55,085 nt of DNA. Origin: Gammaproteobacteria bacterium (GTDB lineage Bacteria > Pseudomonadota > Gammaproteobacteria > Pseudomonadales > Halieaceae). The notes beneath the pieces were generated by a model. It had not been told where the DNA came from, ran no database searches, and saw only the letters and a program-made list of their open reading frames with translations. The position numbers were made by a program, and so were the translations under genes. Positions 39,365-48,987 of this stretch are shown one piece after another (positions within the stretch are counted from its first letter, which is position 1; each line of letters opens with the position of its first letter). The stretch is from positions 1 to 55,085 of the forward strand of contig JAUHYL010000023.1 of NCBI GenBank assembly GCA_030426545.1. Direction: 5' to 3'.

Positions 39365-41893
39365 TCAGGCCGCCGCACCCAGTGAGGGCCTGGTCACCGG
39401 GGACTCCATCTCCCAGCTGCGCATGGCATAGGCGATAACACCCATGGGCTTGCCAAGATCGATCCTGCAAACATCGTTCGGGTCATACACGGTTAAGGTC
39501 GCCGGGCCGTATTCCGACAGGGCCCGAATGTGCTGCTCCCAGTCGGCTCGATGCCCATCGTCACGCGTACGCAGTACTTCGTTCTGCCACGCTTCAAAGT
39601 CATGCGCCAACTGAACGACGTAGGGAAACTGCCTGTCGGGAGCCGGAAGATGCGCAAGCTGAACACTAATCACCGTTTTCAGCGCTGCGTCGTCGGGCAC
39701 CGACAACTCGTCTGTCAGAAAGCGGTGCACCTCCTCCATAAACAGACCCCAGGAGCCGGGAGGTGCCATAAACTGCTCCAGGGTCTCCAGTGTTGCCGCC
39801 AGAATAGGCCAACGCTGGGGATTGCGCAGGGCCTCACGGCGAAGCCGATCATAGAAAGCCACTTCACCGAGATCGGTCACGCTGCGTACGTAACGGCCAA
39901 CGTACCGGAGCACACCCCAGTTATCGAACAGGTTGAACGCAACGCGCAGTTCGTTCATGTCGCGCCAGTCTTCGCGTGTGTAGCTGGCAGTTTCCTGCAG
40001 AATTTCCCCGGGCCTGGCCACGATGCCATGCTCGCGTCGGTACTCGGGATTATTCATCGGGCTATTAGTCAGTAGCAGTGTCGGGTTCGCGCGCACACGC
40101 ACATCACGGTTCGTACACTCCTGCAAATCGTTGAAGAAACTGGCCGGTGTAGAACCGGGCAAGCCCATCATAATATCGGCAGCGAGCGGCAGATTTGCAC
40201 GCCTGAACTCGACCGTCAGATCATTGTACTTCTCCAGTTTTATGTTGGAACGATCAATGATCCGCAGCGTGGTTTCATCCATCGACTGCAACGAGACCAC
40301 ACCCTCCGTAAGAATCTCGACCTCGGCCAATATCTCGATAATCTTGCGCAAGTGCTTCACATTGTTCTTGGCATAGTTAGTGGCCACGGTCCGCGGGTAG
40401 CCATACTCTCGCTTCAGGCTCGCGATTTTGCGCGCGATCTCCACATCGCGCTCCAACATGCCAAAGTTGGCGTCGGCGAAGGATGCGGTTGCAATCTGGT
40501 GCTTCGCACACCACTCCAGCTCTGCAAACACGCGCTGCAAATCGAACTTGCGCACTTTTGACAAAGTGGCTGAGCCCCAGTCACAGAAGGTGCAGCCAAA
40601 CGGGCAGCCTCGATTGGTTTCCAGTATGGCGCCGGATTTGCCGGCACCAAAGGCATCGAACAAACCCATTAGATAAGGTGAAGGTATGCTGTCCACGTCC
40701 GCAATTCGATCACGATCGGCGGTGCGCTCCGTGCCGCTGGCTGTGCGGTAGCTAATGCCCTCCACCGCGCTTAAGGCGTCAAAGTTCAACAGATTTTCTG
40801 TGTTCAGCGCCTTGAGGACTTCGGCAAAAGTCTGCTCACCCTCACCGCGCACAGCAATATCGACGTGCGGGTTGTTGTGAAAGAAATCAACTGAATCCTG
40901 TTCGTACTTCGGCGTACTGGGTCCGCCATGAATCGTGACGTTCAATGGATTCGCCGCCTTGATAGCGGCCGACAGGCGCAGGTTTTCCTCAACCGTCCAG
41001 AGATAGTTGGAAAACAGAAATACGCCCGGTGTTAACGCGCGCTCAAGCAGGCGCTCCTCATCGGCAAGGAATAGCGGCGGAAAATCGAACTTGTGCGCAA
41101 GATGACCGCCTTCATAGTGGATCGCATAGGCCACCAGAATGCCCAGCGCGGCCGGCGCAGCGCCGTGGAAAACGTTCACCGGAATGACGGGCACCCGGCC
41201 TCGCGCCCCTTCGATATCGTGACGCGCTACAGCTTCATCCACGGCAGCCTGAATTTTCGTGCGGGCATCGACGCCAGCCTGCTTCGAAGGACTTACGCTC
41301 GGCGCCGGCTGCTCACGCAGGTCGGCCGGCACCAGCACACCTGCTGCCGCCATGCGCGCTAACAGCAATTGAAACTGCTCGGCGTTGATTCTTCCTGCGG
41401 GGGGCGTCGCTTCGTGCGCCTGCAATGCCGATGCGATGGAACCGGGTCGTGCCAGTAACGTAGCGGCCCTGGCTTCACTCAGTGTCAGAGAAAGCGACGC
41501 TTCTCCCATGTGGTTGAACCAGAGGTAGCGACCGCCTCGCGGGAATAGCATCACCGGTGTGGCAAGCACCCAGTCACCGGTCATTGCAGCGGCATCCATC
41601 GTATCCAGGGGGATGTCCGGCAGGGGTTGAGGCGGCTGCGTAGTCAGTGCGTTGCAGGCCTCCAGCGCCTCGACAAACACGCGCAGATCCCGTGTTTCGG
41701 CCCCGATACGCCGCGCGCACTCCTCAGCCAGGGTGTCCAGTTGCCCATCGTATCCCGCACACAGCGCATCGATCACTGCCAGACGAGCGTTATCACTGCG
41801 ACGAAGGCCCTGCGTGAAACGCGGGAATAGAATTCGACCGTTGTTGCCCAGCGCAATATAGAAGCCGGGAGAGAGGTAGGTTCGCGTAGACAT
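39365..41893 (-). CDS. Radical SAM protein with cobalamin-binding-type domain and N-terminal extension
   Basis: This 842-residue protein has the radical SAM cluster Cys430-x3-Cys434-x2-Cys437 (NRGCPFGCTFCDWGSATLSK). A Rossmann-like B12-binding region precedes it (residues about 240-400: VFLFSNYLWTVEENLRLSAAIK, IHGGPSTPKYEQD, AVRGEGEQTFAEVL). It lacks the DxHxxG motif of base-off cobalamin binding. Residues 1-200 hold two short helical segments that resemble winged-helix or peptide-binding domains (LTLSEARAATLLARPGSIASALQ; QLLLARMAAAGVLVP). The C-terminal 300 residues are family-specific. A paralogue lies 109 bases upstream. The reaction is unknown; methyl transfer to an unreactive carbon or another radical step is possible. 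The ribosome site is weak. Confidence 0.88.
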   Translation of the reverse strand: MSTRTYLSPGFYIALGNNGRILFPRFTQGLRRSDNARLAVIDALCAGYDGQLDTLAEECARRIGAETRDLRVFVEALEACNALTTQPPQPLPDIPLDTMDAAAMTGDWVLATPVMLFPRGGRYLWFNHMGEASLSLTLSEARAATLLARPGSIASALQAHEATPPAGRINAEQFQLLLARMAAAGVLVPADLREQPAPSVSPSKQAGVDARTKIQAAVDEAVARHDIEGARGRVPVIPVNVFHGAAPAALGILVAYAIHYEGGHLAHKFDFPPLFLADEERLLERALTPGVFLFSNYLWTVEENLRLSAAIKAANPLNVTIHGGPSTPKYEQDSVDFFHNNPHVDIAVRGEGEQTFAEVLKALNTENLLNFDALSAVEGISYRTASGTERTADRDRIADVDSIPSPYLMGLFDAFGAGKSGAILETNRGCPFGCTFCDWGSATLSKVRKFDLQRVFAELEWCAKHQIATASFADANFGMLERDVEIARKIASLKREYGYPRTVATNYAKNNVKHLRKIIEILAEVEILTEGVVSLQSMDETTLRIIDRSNIKLEKYNDLTVEFRRANLPLAADIMMGLPGSTPASFFNDLQECTNRDVRVRANPTLLLTNSPMNNPEYRREHGIVARPGEILQETASYTREDWRDMNELRVAFNLFDNWGVLRYVGRYVRSVTDLGEVAFYDRLRREALRNPQRWPILAATLETLEQFMAPPGSWGLFMEEVHRFLTDELSVPDDAALKTVISVQLAHLPAPDRQFPYVVQLAHDFEAWQNEVLRTRDDGHRADWEQHIRALSEYGPATLTVYDPNDVCRIDLGKPMGVIAYAMRSWEMESPVTRPSLGAAA

Positions 41894-42002
41894 AGAAGGT
41901 GCTTGGGGCGCTGCCTGACATCAGGGTCTTTGGCCGAAGTATAGCCTGAAGCCAGTCAGCTTAGTATCCGTCCGCAGCCCCATTACCTCGCTCCGCCTGC
42001 TC

Positions 42003-43976
42003 TCAGTAACCGCGCAGGGGTGATTCCAGCTCCCAGGCATCGGCGTGCGAACCCGGCTGCAGCAGGTGGTGATTCTCAATCTTTCCAGCCGCATGATGTA
42101 CCCTCAGCGACCCCGGCGCATAGTCAGCCAGTGACACCAGGCTCCCCGCTGCCTCACCGAGATTAGCCGCTGCATTCAGCTGCGAGAAGTAGCCCGCCAC
42201 ATCCTTCGCAAGACTGACCGAGTACGGATAGGTACGGCCTGCACGAGGCATCACCGCCTGTTGTGCCTGTATCAGCGTATTGCGAACATCCTCTGTCACG
42301 CTCACGGCATACTGTTGTTCGGCGAACTGGAACAATTCCTGATAGTAAATTTCCGGGGTACTAAACAGAAAATCGGCGTTGTCGCGCCAGATCAGCATGG
42401 CCCAGTCTTTATGGACCGACCGACTTAGCACCTCCTTCATCAGCCGGCACGAGACAGGCAGACCCGGGTCATCATGCAACACGGCGTTCAGCCAGCAGCG
42501 CAGAAAATCCAGCGCCGCAATGCCGTGCTCTACCTGCAGGTAGATCAGGGCATATTTGAATACGCCGAACCTCACATGAAACAGGTAGGCGGTGTAAAGC
42601 CGCTTCATGTCAGCCATGTCACTGGCGCTGAAGGAACTGGTGGACACGATCATGTTATCCGCATCGGTTTCAATGGCGTGCAGCTCGCGGTAGCTGCGCT
42701 CGGCCATGGGGGCATTGGGCATCATCGACGTGTAATTGGCAGAAGCGGATATCCGCCAGTCGAAGCAGTACTGCAAGTCTGCGGCGAAGCTGTCCAGCGT
42801 CTGCCCGGGTAGCCCTATCATCAGGTCGGACGCCATGGGGATACTTCGCTCGTTGAAGAAGTGCATCATCTTTTCAAAGGAGGATGTCTTGATATTGTCT
42901 CTCTCGATGGCGCTGAGCACGTTTTTATCGGTGGTCTGCAGCGCGATAATACCAACTGGCAACAGGCCACCGCTGTGCATAATGCTGATGACTTCCATCA
43001 GTCGACGACCGCCGTTCTTGGCAAAATTGGTCATCACGCGACGCGGATAGCCATAGCGCGACTTCACTTCCACCAGGCCACGCGCGATCTCGATATCCTG
43101 CTCCAGCATGCCGAAGTTGGCATCGGCTATAAAGATGGTCTCCGATTCTCGCGCAGCAAGGTACTCAATTTCGGCAATGACGCGTTCGGGCGTGAAGCGA
43201 CTGACTTTTGACAGAGTTGCAGAACCCCAGTCGCAGTAAGTGCAGCCATAGGGGCAGCCGCGATTGGTTTCAAGGACGGTTACCTGAAAGCGCTCGAACC
43301 ACGGCTCAAATTCCGCCGACAGGTAGGGAGAAGGCAACTGCGCAATCTCCTTCATGCGCGTGCGCGCAGCTGTGCGTACTGTGCCGTTCCCGGCAGAAAA
43401 AACGATACCCGAAACGCCTTTCAGCGCGTCGGGCGACGCCTCTGCATCTGCGAGCACGGTCAACAACTGTACCAGTGCGACCTCCCCCTCCCCCAGCACT
43501 GCCACGTCAATGAAGCCGTGCTCAAGCAGAAACGCCTCTGTTTCTCCCTCGTACTTGGGGACGTGCGGCCCACCGAAAACGATGAGTGCGCCGGGATTAT
43601 CGGCCTTGAGTTTGGCCGCAACCTGCAGGTTCAGCGAATGGTTCCAGACATATGACGAAAAAAGGCAGACCGGTGCCGCCTCCCCGCGCACGCGATCATA
43701 AACACGCGCCAGCGGCTTCCCGCTGTAGCCGGCGGGCAGAATGGGGTCAATGCAAAACCCAGGCAGTAGCCCCTGCGTTTGTTGCTCGCGTGCGTAACCG
43801 ACCACCATTCCCAGCGCGAGGTAAGGCAGACTGGTCGTCTCTTCTCCGAGAGCGAGCGGAAGCACCAGGCGCGGGTGGCGGGCAACATCGTTTGGTGGGG
43901 TGACTGCGCCCAGAGCGCTCTCCTGTGGCATTGCCCAAATAGGCCTGCCAATACCTGAAACCGGCCGCAGCGGCAT
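42003..43976 (-). CDS. Radical SAM protein with cobalamin-binding-type domain (paralogue)
   Basis: This 657-residue protein has its iron-sulfur motif at Cys241, Cys245 and Cys248 (NRGCPYGCTYCDWGSATLSKVSRF), nearly identical to that of the neighbouring protein. Residues 40-210 form the B12-binding-type domain (VCLFSSYVWNHSLNLQVAAKLK, FGGPHVPKYEGETEAFL, AVLGEGEVALVQLL). It lacks the roughly 200-residue N-terminal extension of its partner. ADANFGMLEQDIEIARGLVEVKSRYGYPRRVMTNFAKN follows the cluster. It is the first gene of the tandem pair and diverges from the DUF3089-type hydrolase. The ATG at 43976 has a weak ribosome site, and a later Met (MPQES) is an alternative start. Confidence 0.88.
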   Translation of the reverse strand: MPLRPVSGIGRPIWAMPQESALGAVTPPNDVARHPRLVLPLALGEETTSLPYLALGMVVGYAREQQTQGLLPGFCIDPILPAGYSGKPLARVYDRVRGEAAPVCLFSSYVWNHSLNLQVAAKLKADNPGALIVFGGPHVPKYEGETEAFLLEHGFIDVAVLGEGEVALVQLLTVLADAEASPDALKGVSGIVFSAGNGTVRTAARTRMKEIAQLPSPYLSAEFEPWFERFQVTVLETNRGCPYGCTYCDWGSATLSKVSRFTPERVIAEIEYLAARESETIFIADANFGMLEQDIEIARGLVEVKSRYGYPRRVMTNFAKNGGRRLMEVISIMHSGGLLPVGIIALQTTDKNVLSAIERDNIKTSSFEKMMHFFNERSIPMASDLMIGLPGQTLDSFAADLQYCFDWRISASANYTSMMPNAPMAERSYRELHAIETDADNMIVSTSSFSASDMADMKRLYTAYLFHVRFGVFKYALIYLQVEHGIAALDFLRCWLNAVLHDDPGLPVSCRLMKEVLSRSVHKDWAMLIWRDNADFLFSTPEIYYQELFQFAEQQYAVSVTEDVRNTLIQAQQAVMPRAGRTYPYSVSLAKDVAGYFSQLNAAANLGEAAGSLVSLADYAPGSLRVHHAAGKIENHHLLQPGSHADAWELESPLRGY

Positions 43977-44134
43977 AGCGACGGCAAACCATCATGCTCG
44001 ACATCCTGTACCGGGAAGGTTTCATCCCGGCCCGGAATCACCTCTGCGACACAGCACTGACTGACGATCAAGCTCGGGCAGAGTATACTCAACTCCCCCA
44101 ATACAATAAATTACTCACACGGGGCGGCAGGTCC

Positions 44135-45373
44135 ATGAGAAAAGTCCTACTGATCGCCATCGCGATCCTCGCACTCACTTGCCTCGCGCTATGGGCGGGT
44201 TTTTCGCTGTTCGGTAGCCAACTGTTCAACGCCATGCTGCAGCCGGACCATCGGCAGCATGCAGACCCCATTACGGTGCCGCCCGATTACAGCAGGGATG
44301 AGTACTGGGCCTCTATCCCTGGCGACGAAGGCCTTGCCAATCTCGCCCCGGAAGGACAGGAAAGACCGGTCGGCGGCGCAGAGGTTGCTGCATTCTATCT
44401 TCACCCCACGTCTTATCTCAGCGGTAAGCGCTGGAATGCGCCGTTGTTTGAAGATAGCTGGGCCTGGGAGATGGTGCAGCGCATGATGGCCGGGCAGGCC
44501 AGCGCTTTCAGTGCCTGCTGTGACGTCTACGCGCCACACTACCGCGAGGCAACCCTGTGGAGCTTTATTGGGCGCGATAACAACGACGGCCTGCAGGCAC
44601 TGGACCTTGCCTACATGGACGTAGCGCGCGCGTTTGATGAGTTCCTCACTCGTTTCGCCGACGACCGTCCCTTCATTATCGCCAGCCACAGTCAGGGTAC
44701 GGCGCATGCCGTCAGACTACTGGCTGAAAAGATAAACAACACCAACCTGCGTGAACGTCTCGTCGGTGCCTACCTGGTGGGATACTACCTGCCCCTGGAT
44801 GTTTTTCAGAGTGAGCTGAGCAATCTCCCGCCCTGTGAAAGCGCCACCGATACTGCCTGCGTGATGCACTGGGCAACCTTTGGCGAAGGCGGCAGCGCCG
44901 ATCCGTCGGTGCCGCATTGGTATAGCAGCGGCTGGGAGTACAGTGAAGGCAAACCACTGCTGTGCACTAACCCGCTAAGCTGGAGTCGCAACGAGGACCG
45001 GGTGGCGGCCATCAATCACAGCGGCGCACTGAGCATTCCGGCGCGCTACGGTCTGCGCAATATGTACTTCAACGAGCCCTCCGGCGAAACCATCACCGGC
45101 TTGCCGGCGGTACTGCCGGAGTGGACTTGGGCGCAGTGCAAGGATGGCATACTGTACGTCGAACCACAGCGCGACGGCCCCTTTGCCAACCCGCGCGATG
45201 GCGAAAAGCGCGATTATCACACGCGCGATTATTCGCTGTTTTATCAGCCGGTGCGCGACAATGCCGTCATGCGCTCACAGGCGTTTCTGGAACGCTCGCC
45301 CGACCGTTCAACGGTAAGCCAGAACCAGCCTAACAACACCGGTGAGCGCGAGTTCGAGGGGTCACTCTTCTAG
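44135..45373 (+). CDS. Membrane-anchored DUF3089-like alpha/beta hydrolase
   Basis: The start was set at the ATG at 44135 (MRKVLLIAIAILALTCLALWAGF), because it begins an ideal N-terminal membrane helix with AGG upstream; the longer frame from 43994 would bury it. The 412-residue protein then runs AAFYLHPTSYLSGKRWNAP, SAFSACCDVYAPHYREATLW, DVARAFDEFLTRFADDRPFIIASHSQGTAHAVRLL, with the nucleophile Ser in SHSQGT, and GAYLVGYYLPLDVF. These match the DUF3089 lipase-like family. It would sit on the periplasmic side of the inner membrane. It diverges from the radical SAM pair and ends at a shared terminator. The substrate is unknown. Confidence 0.87.
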   Translation: MRKVLLIAIAILALTCLALWAGFSLFGSQLFNAMLQPDHRQHADPITVPPDYSRDEYWASIPGDEGLANLAPEGQERPVGGAEVAAFYLHPTSYLSGKRWNAPLFEDSWAWEMVQRMMAGQASAFSACCDVYAPHYREATLWSFIGRDNNDGLQALDLAYMDVARAFDEFLTRFADDRPFIIASHSQGTAHAVRLLAEKINNTNLRERLVGAYLVGYYLPLDVFQSELSNLPPCESATDTACVMHWATFGEGGSADPSVPHWYSSGWEYSEGKPLLCTNPLSWSRNEDRVAAINHSGALSIPARYGLRNMYFNEPSGETITGLPAVLPEWTWAQCKDGILYVEPQRDGPFANPRDGEKRDYHTRDYSLFYQPVRDNAVMRSQAFLERSPDRSTVSQNQPNNTGEREFEGSLF

Positions 45374-45385
45374 GTTTCAAAAGAA

Positions 45386-45419
45386 AACGGCGGATGCGTA
45401 AATCTTCGCATCCGCCGTT
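45386..45419. terminator. Bidirectional rho-independent terminator
   Basis: The perfect 13-bp arms AACGGCGGATGCG and CGCATCCGCCGTT enclose an 8-base loop. It lies between the convergent hydrolase stop (45373) and receptor stop (45450). A-rich sequence precedes it (AAAAGAAAA), giving a T-rich tail on the minus strand. The plus-strand tail is short (TTATAC). It probably stops both transcripts, the minus-strand one more strongly. Confidence 0.85.
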
Positions 45420-45449
45420 ATACCGGCGTCGAGCCCGTAACGCCGCTCT

Positions 45450-47926
45450 CTAGAAGCGATAACGGGCCTGTAGCGCAAAAGAGCGCGGACGGTTGGTGAA
45501 GGCGTAGTACGCCATACCCGTGCCCTCCGTCAGCGCACCCGCCAGTGGTGCGTTGCCACCGAAGGAAACGACTTCTTCATCACTCAGGTTGCGTCCCACG
45601 ATGGCCACGTCCCAGGTGCCATCCATTGCGCTGATACCGATGCGCGCATTGTAGTTCGTGTAGGCATCCTGCTCTGTGCGCGGGTCCAGCGTCGGGTTCC
45701 ACAGGTAGTCGTCGGTGTACTGAATATCCAGCGATGCCACCAGTTCCAGGTTATCCCCCAGCGGCCAGTTAAAATCACCCGTCAGTGAACTGGTCCACTC
45801 CGGGGTGAACTCTTTGGTCTGGCCCGCCGCGTCACACTGTCCGAGGGAGGCATTGGTCACGTTGCCCGGTTCCAGCGCGGCCTGGCCGAACCAGCATTGA
45901 GCGACCGGGAATTCGTCGAACTCGAAGTCCAGGTAGCCCACCGCACCGGTGAGCGTAAACCACTCCGCCACCAGCCAGCGACCATCCAACTCCATGCCGC
46001 GGGTGGTCGCCTCACCGGCGTTCTCCACGTTAAAGCCCAGCGTGCCGTCGAAGACCGAGGTTTGCAGATCGGTGTACTCAGTGTAAAAAATAGCGCCGTT
46101 CAGCTCTGCAGCCCCGTCCAGCAGGGTGGACTTGAAGCCGATCTCAAAGCTCTCGGCCTCTTCATCCTCGTACTCGAACACACCGACCAGATCAGGGCTT
46201 GTGCCCGGTGCCACCACGTCCGGGTCCGGGTGCGCGTTGGAGCGGTTATCAAAACCGCCAGACTTGAAGCCGGTGACGTAGGTCGCATAGGCCATCACAT
46301 CGTCGTTGACATCCCACTGCACAGTGACCAGCGGCGTAAAGGCGTCCTCATCGCGACTGTCCGCGATCTCGGCGGCTTCAATGGCGAAGTTACCAAACAG
46401 CGCGTTAAGGCCGGTATTGGTATCGGCAAAGTCCGTGCCATCAGCACCAAAATGCGCCTGGCGGCGTGACCCATCCTTGTCTTCATAGGTATAGCGCGCC
46501 CCGAACGTCAGGCGCCATACGTCTGAGATATTCCAGGTGGCCTGGGCGAACGCAGAGTAAACATCGGTATCCTGCGAAAAAGTACGGCGTGTGGAGGTGC
46601 CGGTCGCCAACGGAATCAACGCTGGATTGATTCCCGCGGCAACGGCTCGCACAAGGCCATCCTCCGGCAGGTTGATCTTGTCATTCACGTCCAGCTCACT
46701 CGTCTGGTAATACGCGCCGGCAATCCAGTCGATGGTTTCGCCACCTGGAGAAGTCAGCCGGATTTCCTGGCTGAACTGTTCGTAGTCCTCCGCCAGGAGG
46801 GTGCCGTCAATGATGGGCACGCCAACATAATCGCAGTCGCACTGTTCGTCGGTCTCATAGGTCAGATAGCTGCTTACCCAGGTCAGAGTGTGATCGCCAA
46901 TCCCCCAGTCAAGATTGAACAGGAAATTGTCTACCTCGTTGCGGCTGATGTCACCGAAACCGGGTACGGCCCCACCGCCACCGGAGGAACGCTTGCCATT
47001 AATGGTGCCATCCTCACCCGCGAACGGAATAGCCAGACCGAAGACATCCGGATTGCTGGCCACCAGCCCGTTGTACTGTGCGACTCCGGCATTCAGCGCG
47101 GTAAGGTAGTCTACCCCCATGCCCGTACCTTCCAGATCCTCACGCAGGATACTGTTGGTAAGCTCTACATTGCGGCCGTCCGTGTTGTACTCCGCATACT
47201 CGTATTTGAAGTCTGCGCGTATGTTGTCCGATGCTTCCCAGCGCAACGCAAGCCTGACAACCGTTTCCTCTTCCTGCTTTTCGTCCTCGTTGTTGATGGA
47301 GACGTTTTCGATCCAGCCATCCATCTCGCGGTACATGATCGATGCGCGGCCGAACAGATTGTCGGTCAGGCCGCCATTGACCACCAGGCGGTAGTCCTGT
47401 TCGCCGTGATCCGGTTCATACAACGCCGCAATAGATCCCTCGAACTCCTCGCTGGGCTTTTCGGTAATCATGCTGATGGCGCCGGCGATACTGTTCTTGC
47501 CAAACAGGATAGGCTGCGGACCACGCAGCACTTCCACGCGGGCCATATCAAACATGGGCAATCGGCTGAGCTGGCCACGGCCGTAGTGAACGCCGTCCAC
47601 GTACATACCCACAGACTGCTCGAACGCCTGGTTCACGCCGGAACTGATACCGCGAATCGTCACCGTGGACGATATCCCCGTCTGGTTCATCGAGAAGTTG
47701 GGGATGTAGCCGTCATGGTCTCCAGGTTGGTAACACCGGCATCGTCCATTTTGGCGCCGGCCATGGCATTGACGGAAATCGGTACGTCCTGCAGGCTCTC
47801 CACCCGCTTCTGGGCCGTCACCATCACTTCTTCCAGTACAAGTTGCGCCTGTGCACCGCTGGCCATGGCGGCCAGGGTAGTGCCCAGTGCGGAATACAGA
47901 GCGGTACGTCTAAAGTTGATGTTCAT
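45450..47926 (-). pseudogene. TonB-dependent receptor disrupted by a one-base frameshift
   Basis: Two frames together make one receptor. The first (47926-47687) encodes a signal peptide (MNINFRRTALYSALGTTLAAMASGAQA), the TonB box LVLEEVMVTAQKR and the plug start, then stops after NLETMTATSPTSR. The second runs to 45450 and encodes the rest: YIPNFSMNQTGISSTVTIRG, VEVLRGPQPILFGKNSIAGAI and the barrel ending in LQARYRF. Restoring one base near 47709-47711 would give NLETMTAYIPNFSMNQTG, the usual plug sequence. The loss may be a genuine mutation, a phase-variation event, or a sequencing error; no long homopolymer is present there. Without correction the plug and barrel are not translated from the native start. 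Confidence 0.85.
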
Positions 47927-48170
47927 CGGGTCTCTCCTGCGGGTTTATCGCCGTTGGGGCATATTGTTTTAATACTGCTTTTATGGCCCGACCGGTCAGC
48001 CTGGTGCACCGTCACAGTCGGTACCCTTCATCCATGATTGTACGACTCTGCCGCGCGGCTTCAAGCCACAAAGGTAGTACAATATTGCCAGCTTTGACCG
48101 CTGCCACAGCGCTAGCCGCACGGCATTCCGGTACGCAAACCCCGGGGCAGCGGATTGCGCACCGGGTGGA

Positions 48171-48803
48171 TCAAGCCAAATCCATCAACTCGGCGAGGCT
48201 CTGTATTCGATAAGTGGCAGCGTCAAAATCGTGGGTGGCGGTGAATGGATTGTGCACAATGGCGCAGTCGATTCCCGCGGCAACCGCCGAGCGCAGCCCT
48301 CGCTCAGAGTCTTCCACGACCAGTGCGTCCGACGCGGCAGCGCCGAAACGCTCCAGGGCCAGTAGATACGGCTCCGGGTCGGGTTTGGAGTGAGTGTAGT
48401 CCTCGCGCTTCAGCACAAAGTCCATGAACGGCACGATGTCTCTCTGCCGATGGATAAGATCAAAGTCAGTGCCCCTGCTGGTAGTGACAATGGCCATGCG
48501 ATGACGACCTTGCAGCTGACGCAAGGTTTCAGTCACACCGGGGATTTCAATATCCTCGGCCAGCAGGTACTCCTGATACCAGGCGTTCCGTCGTTCTTTC
48601 TGTACTGCGATCGTTGCGTCACTAATGCCGCGTTGTTCAGCCAGTTCCCATGCGGCGGCGCCGCGAATCATGATGCCATGGTAAGTGCCACGATCCAGCT
48701 CGATGCCCAGTTCTGCCAGGGCGCGGCGCGTGGCCTCAAAGTACCAGTGCTCGGTGTCTACCAACACCCCGTCATGGTCGAAGAGAATGTACTTGTATCG
48801 CAT
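48171..48803 (-). CDS. HAD-superfamily hydrolase, beta-phosphoglucomutase-like
   Basis: The start was set at the ATG at 48803 (MRYKYILFDHDGVLVDTEHW), which begins the first HAD motif; the longer upstream frame is not conserved-looking. The 210-residue protein has nucleophile Asp9 and Asp11 in FDHDGVLVDTE, a helical cap, motif II in MAIVTTSRGTDFD, motif III Lys in HSKPDPEPYLLALERFG, and motif IV in ALVVEDSERGLRSAVAAG. These are the subfamily IA signatures of phosphatases and beta-phosphoglucomutase-like enzymes. The substrate is probably a sugar phosphate or small phosphoester. It lies on the opposite strand from the intact TonB receptor and HAD pair. Confidence 0.9.
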   Translation of the reverse strand: MRYKYILFDHDGVLVDTEHWYFEATRRALAELGIELDRGTYHGIMIRGAAAWELAEQRGISDATIAVQKERRNAWYQEYLLAEDIEIPGVTETLRQLQGRHRMAIVTTSRGTDFDLIHRQRDIVPFMDFVLKREDYTHSKPDPEPYLLALERFGAAASDALVVEDSERGLRSAVAAGIDCAIVHNPFTATHDFDAATYRIQSLAELMDLA

Positions 48804-48987
48804 ACTCACTTGTACCCGGCAGGGCAATTCACCTCTATACTCTGTCAGTGTCCGCCGCGAGACTGGCTCGCCGTCAGGCCTGGCGCGGTAGAAACACAAC
48901 TGTCTCACGCCGCCTCGCCGTTTTACCAGCGCGGGTTGCTCGTCAGGCACTATAACTAAAAATAATATCAAACCGGAGTGCATCGCC

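Noticed and set aside
46890-47972. 360-residue plus-strand open frame
   Set aside because: It is antisense to the frameshifted TonB receptor and has no recognisable family.
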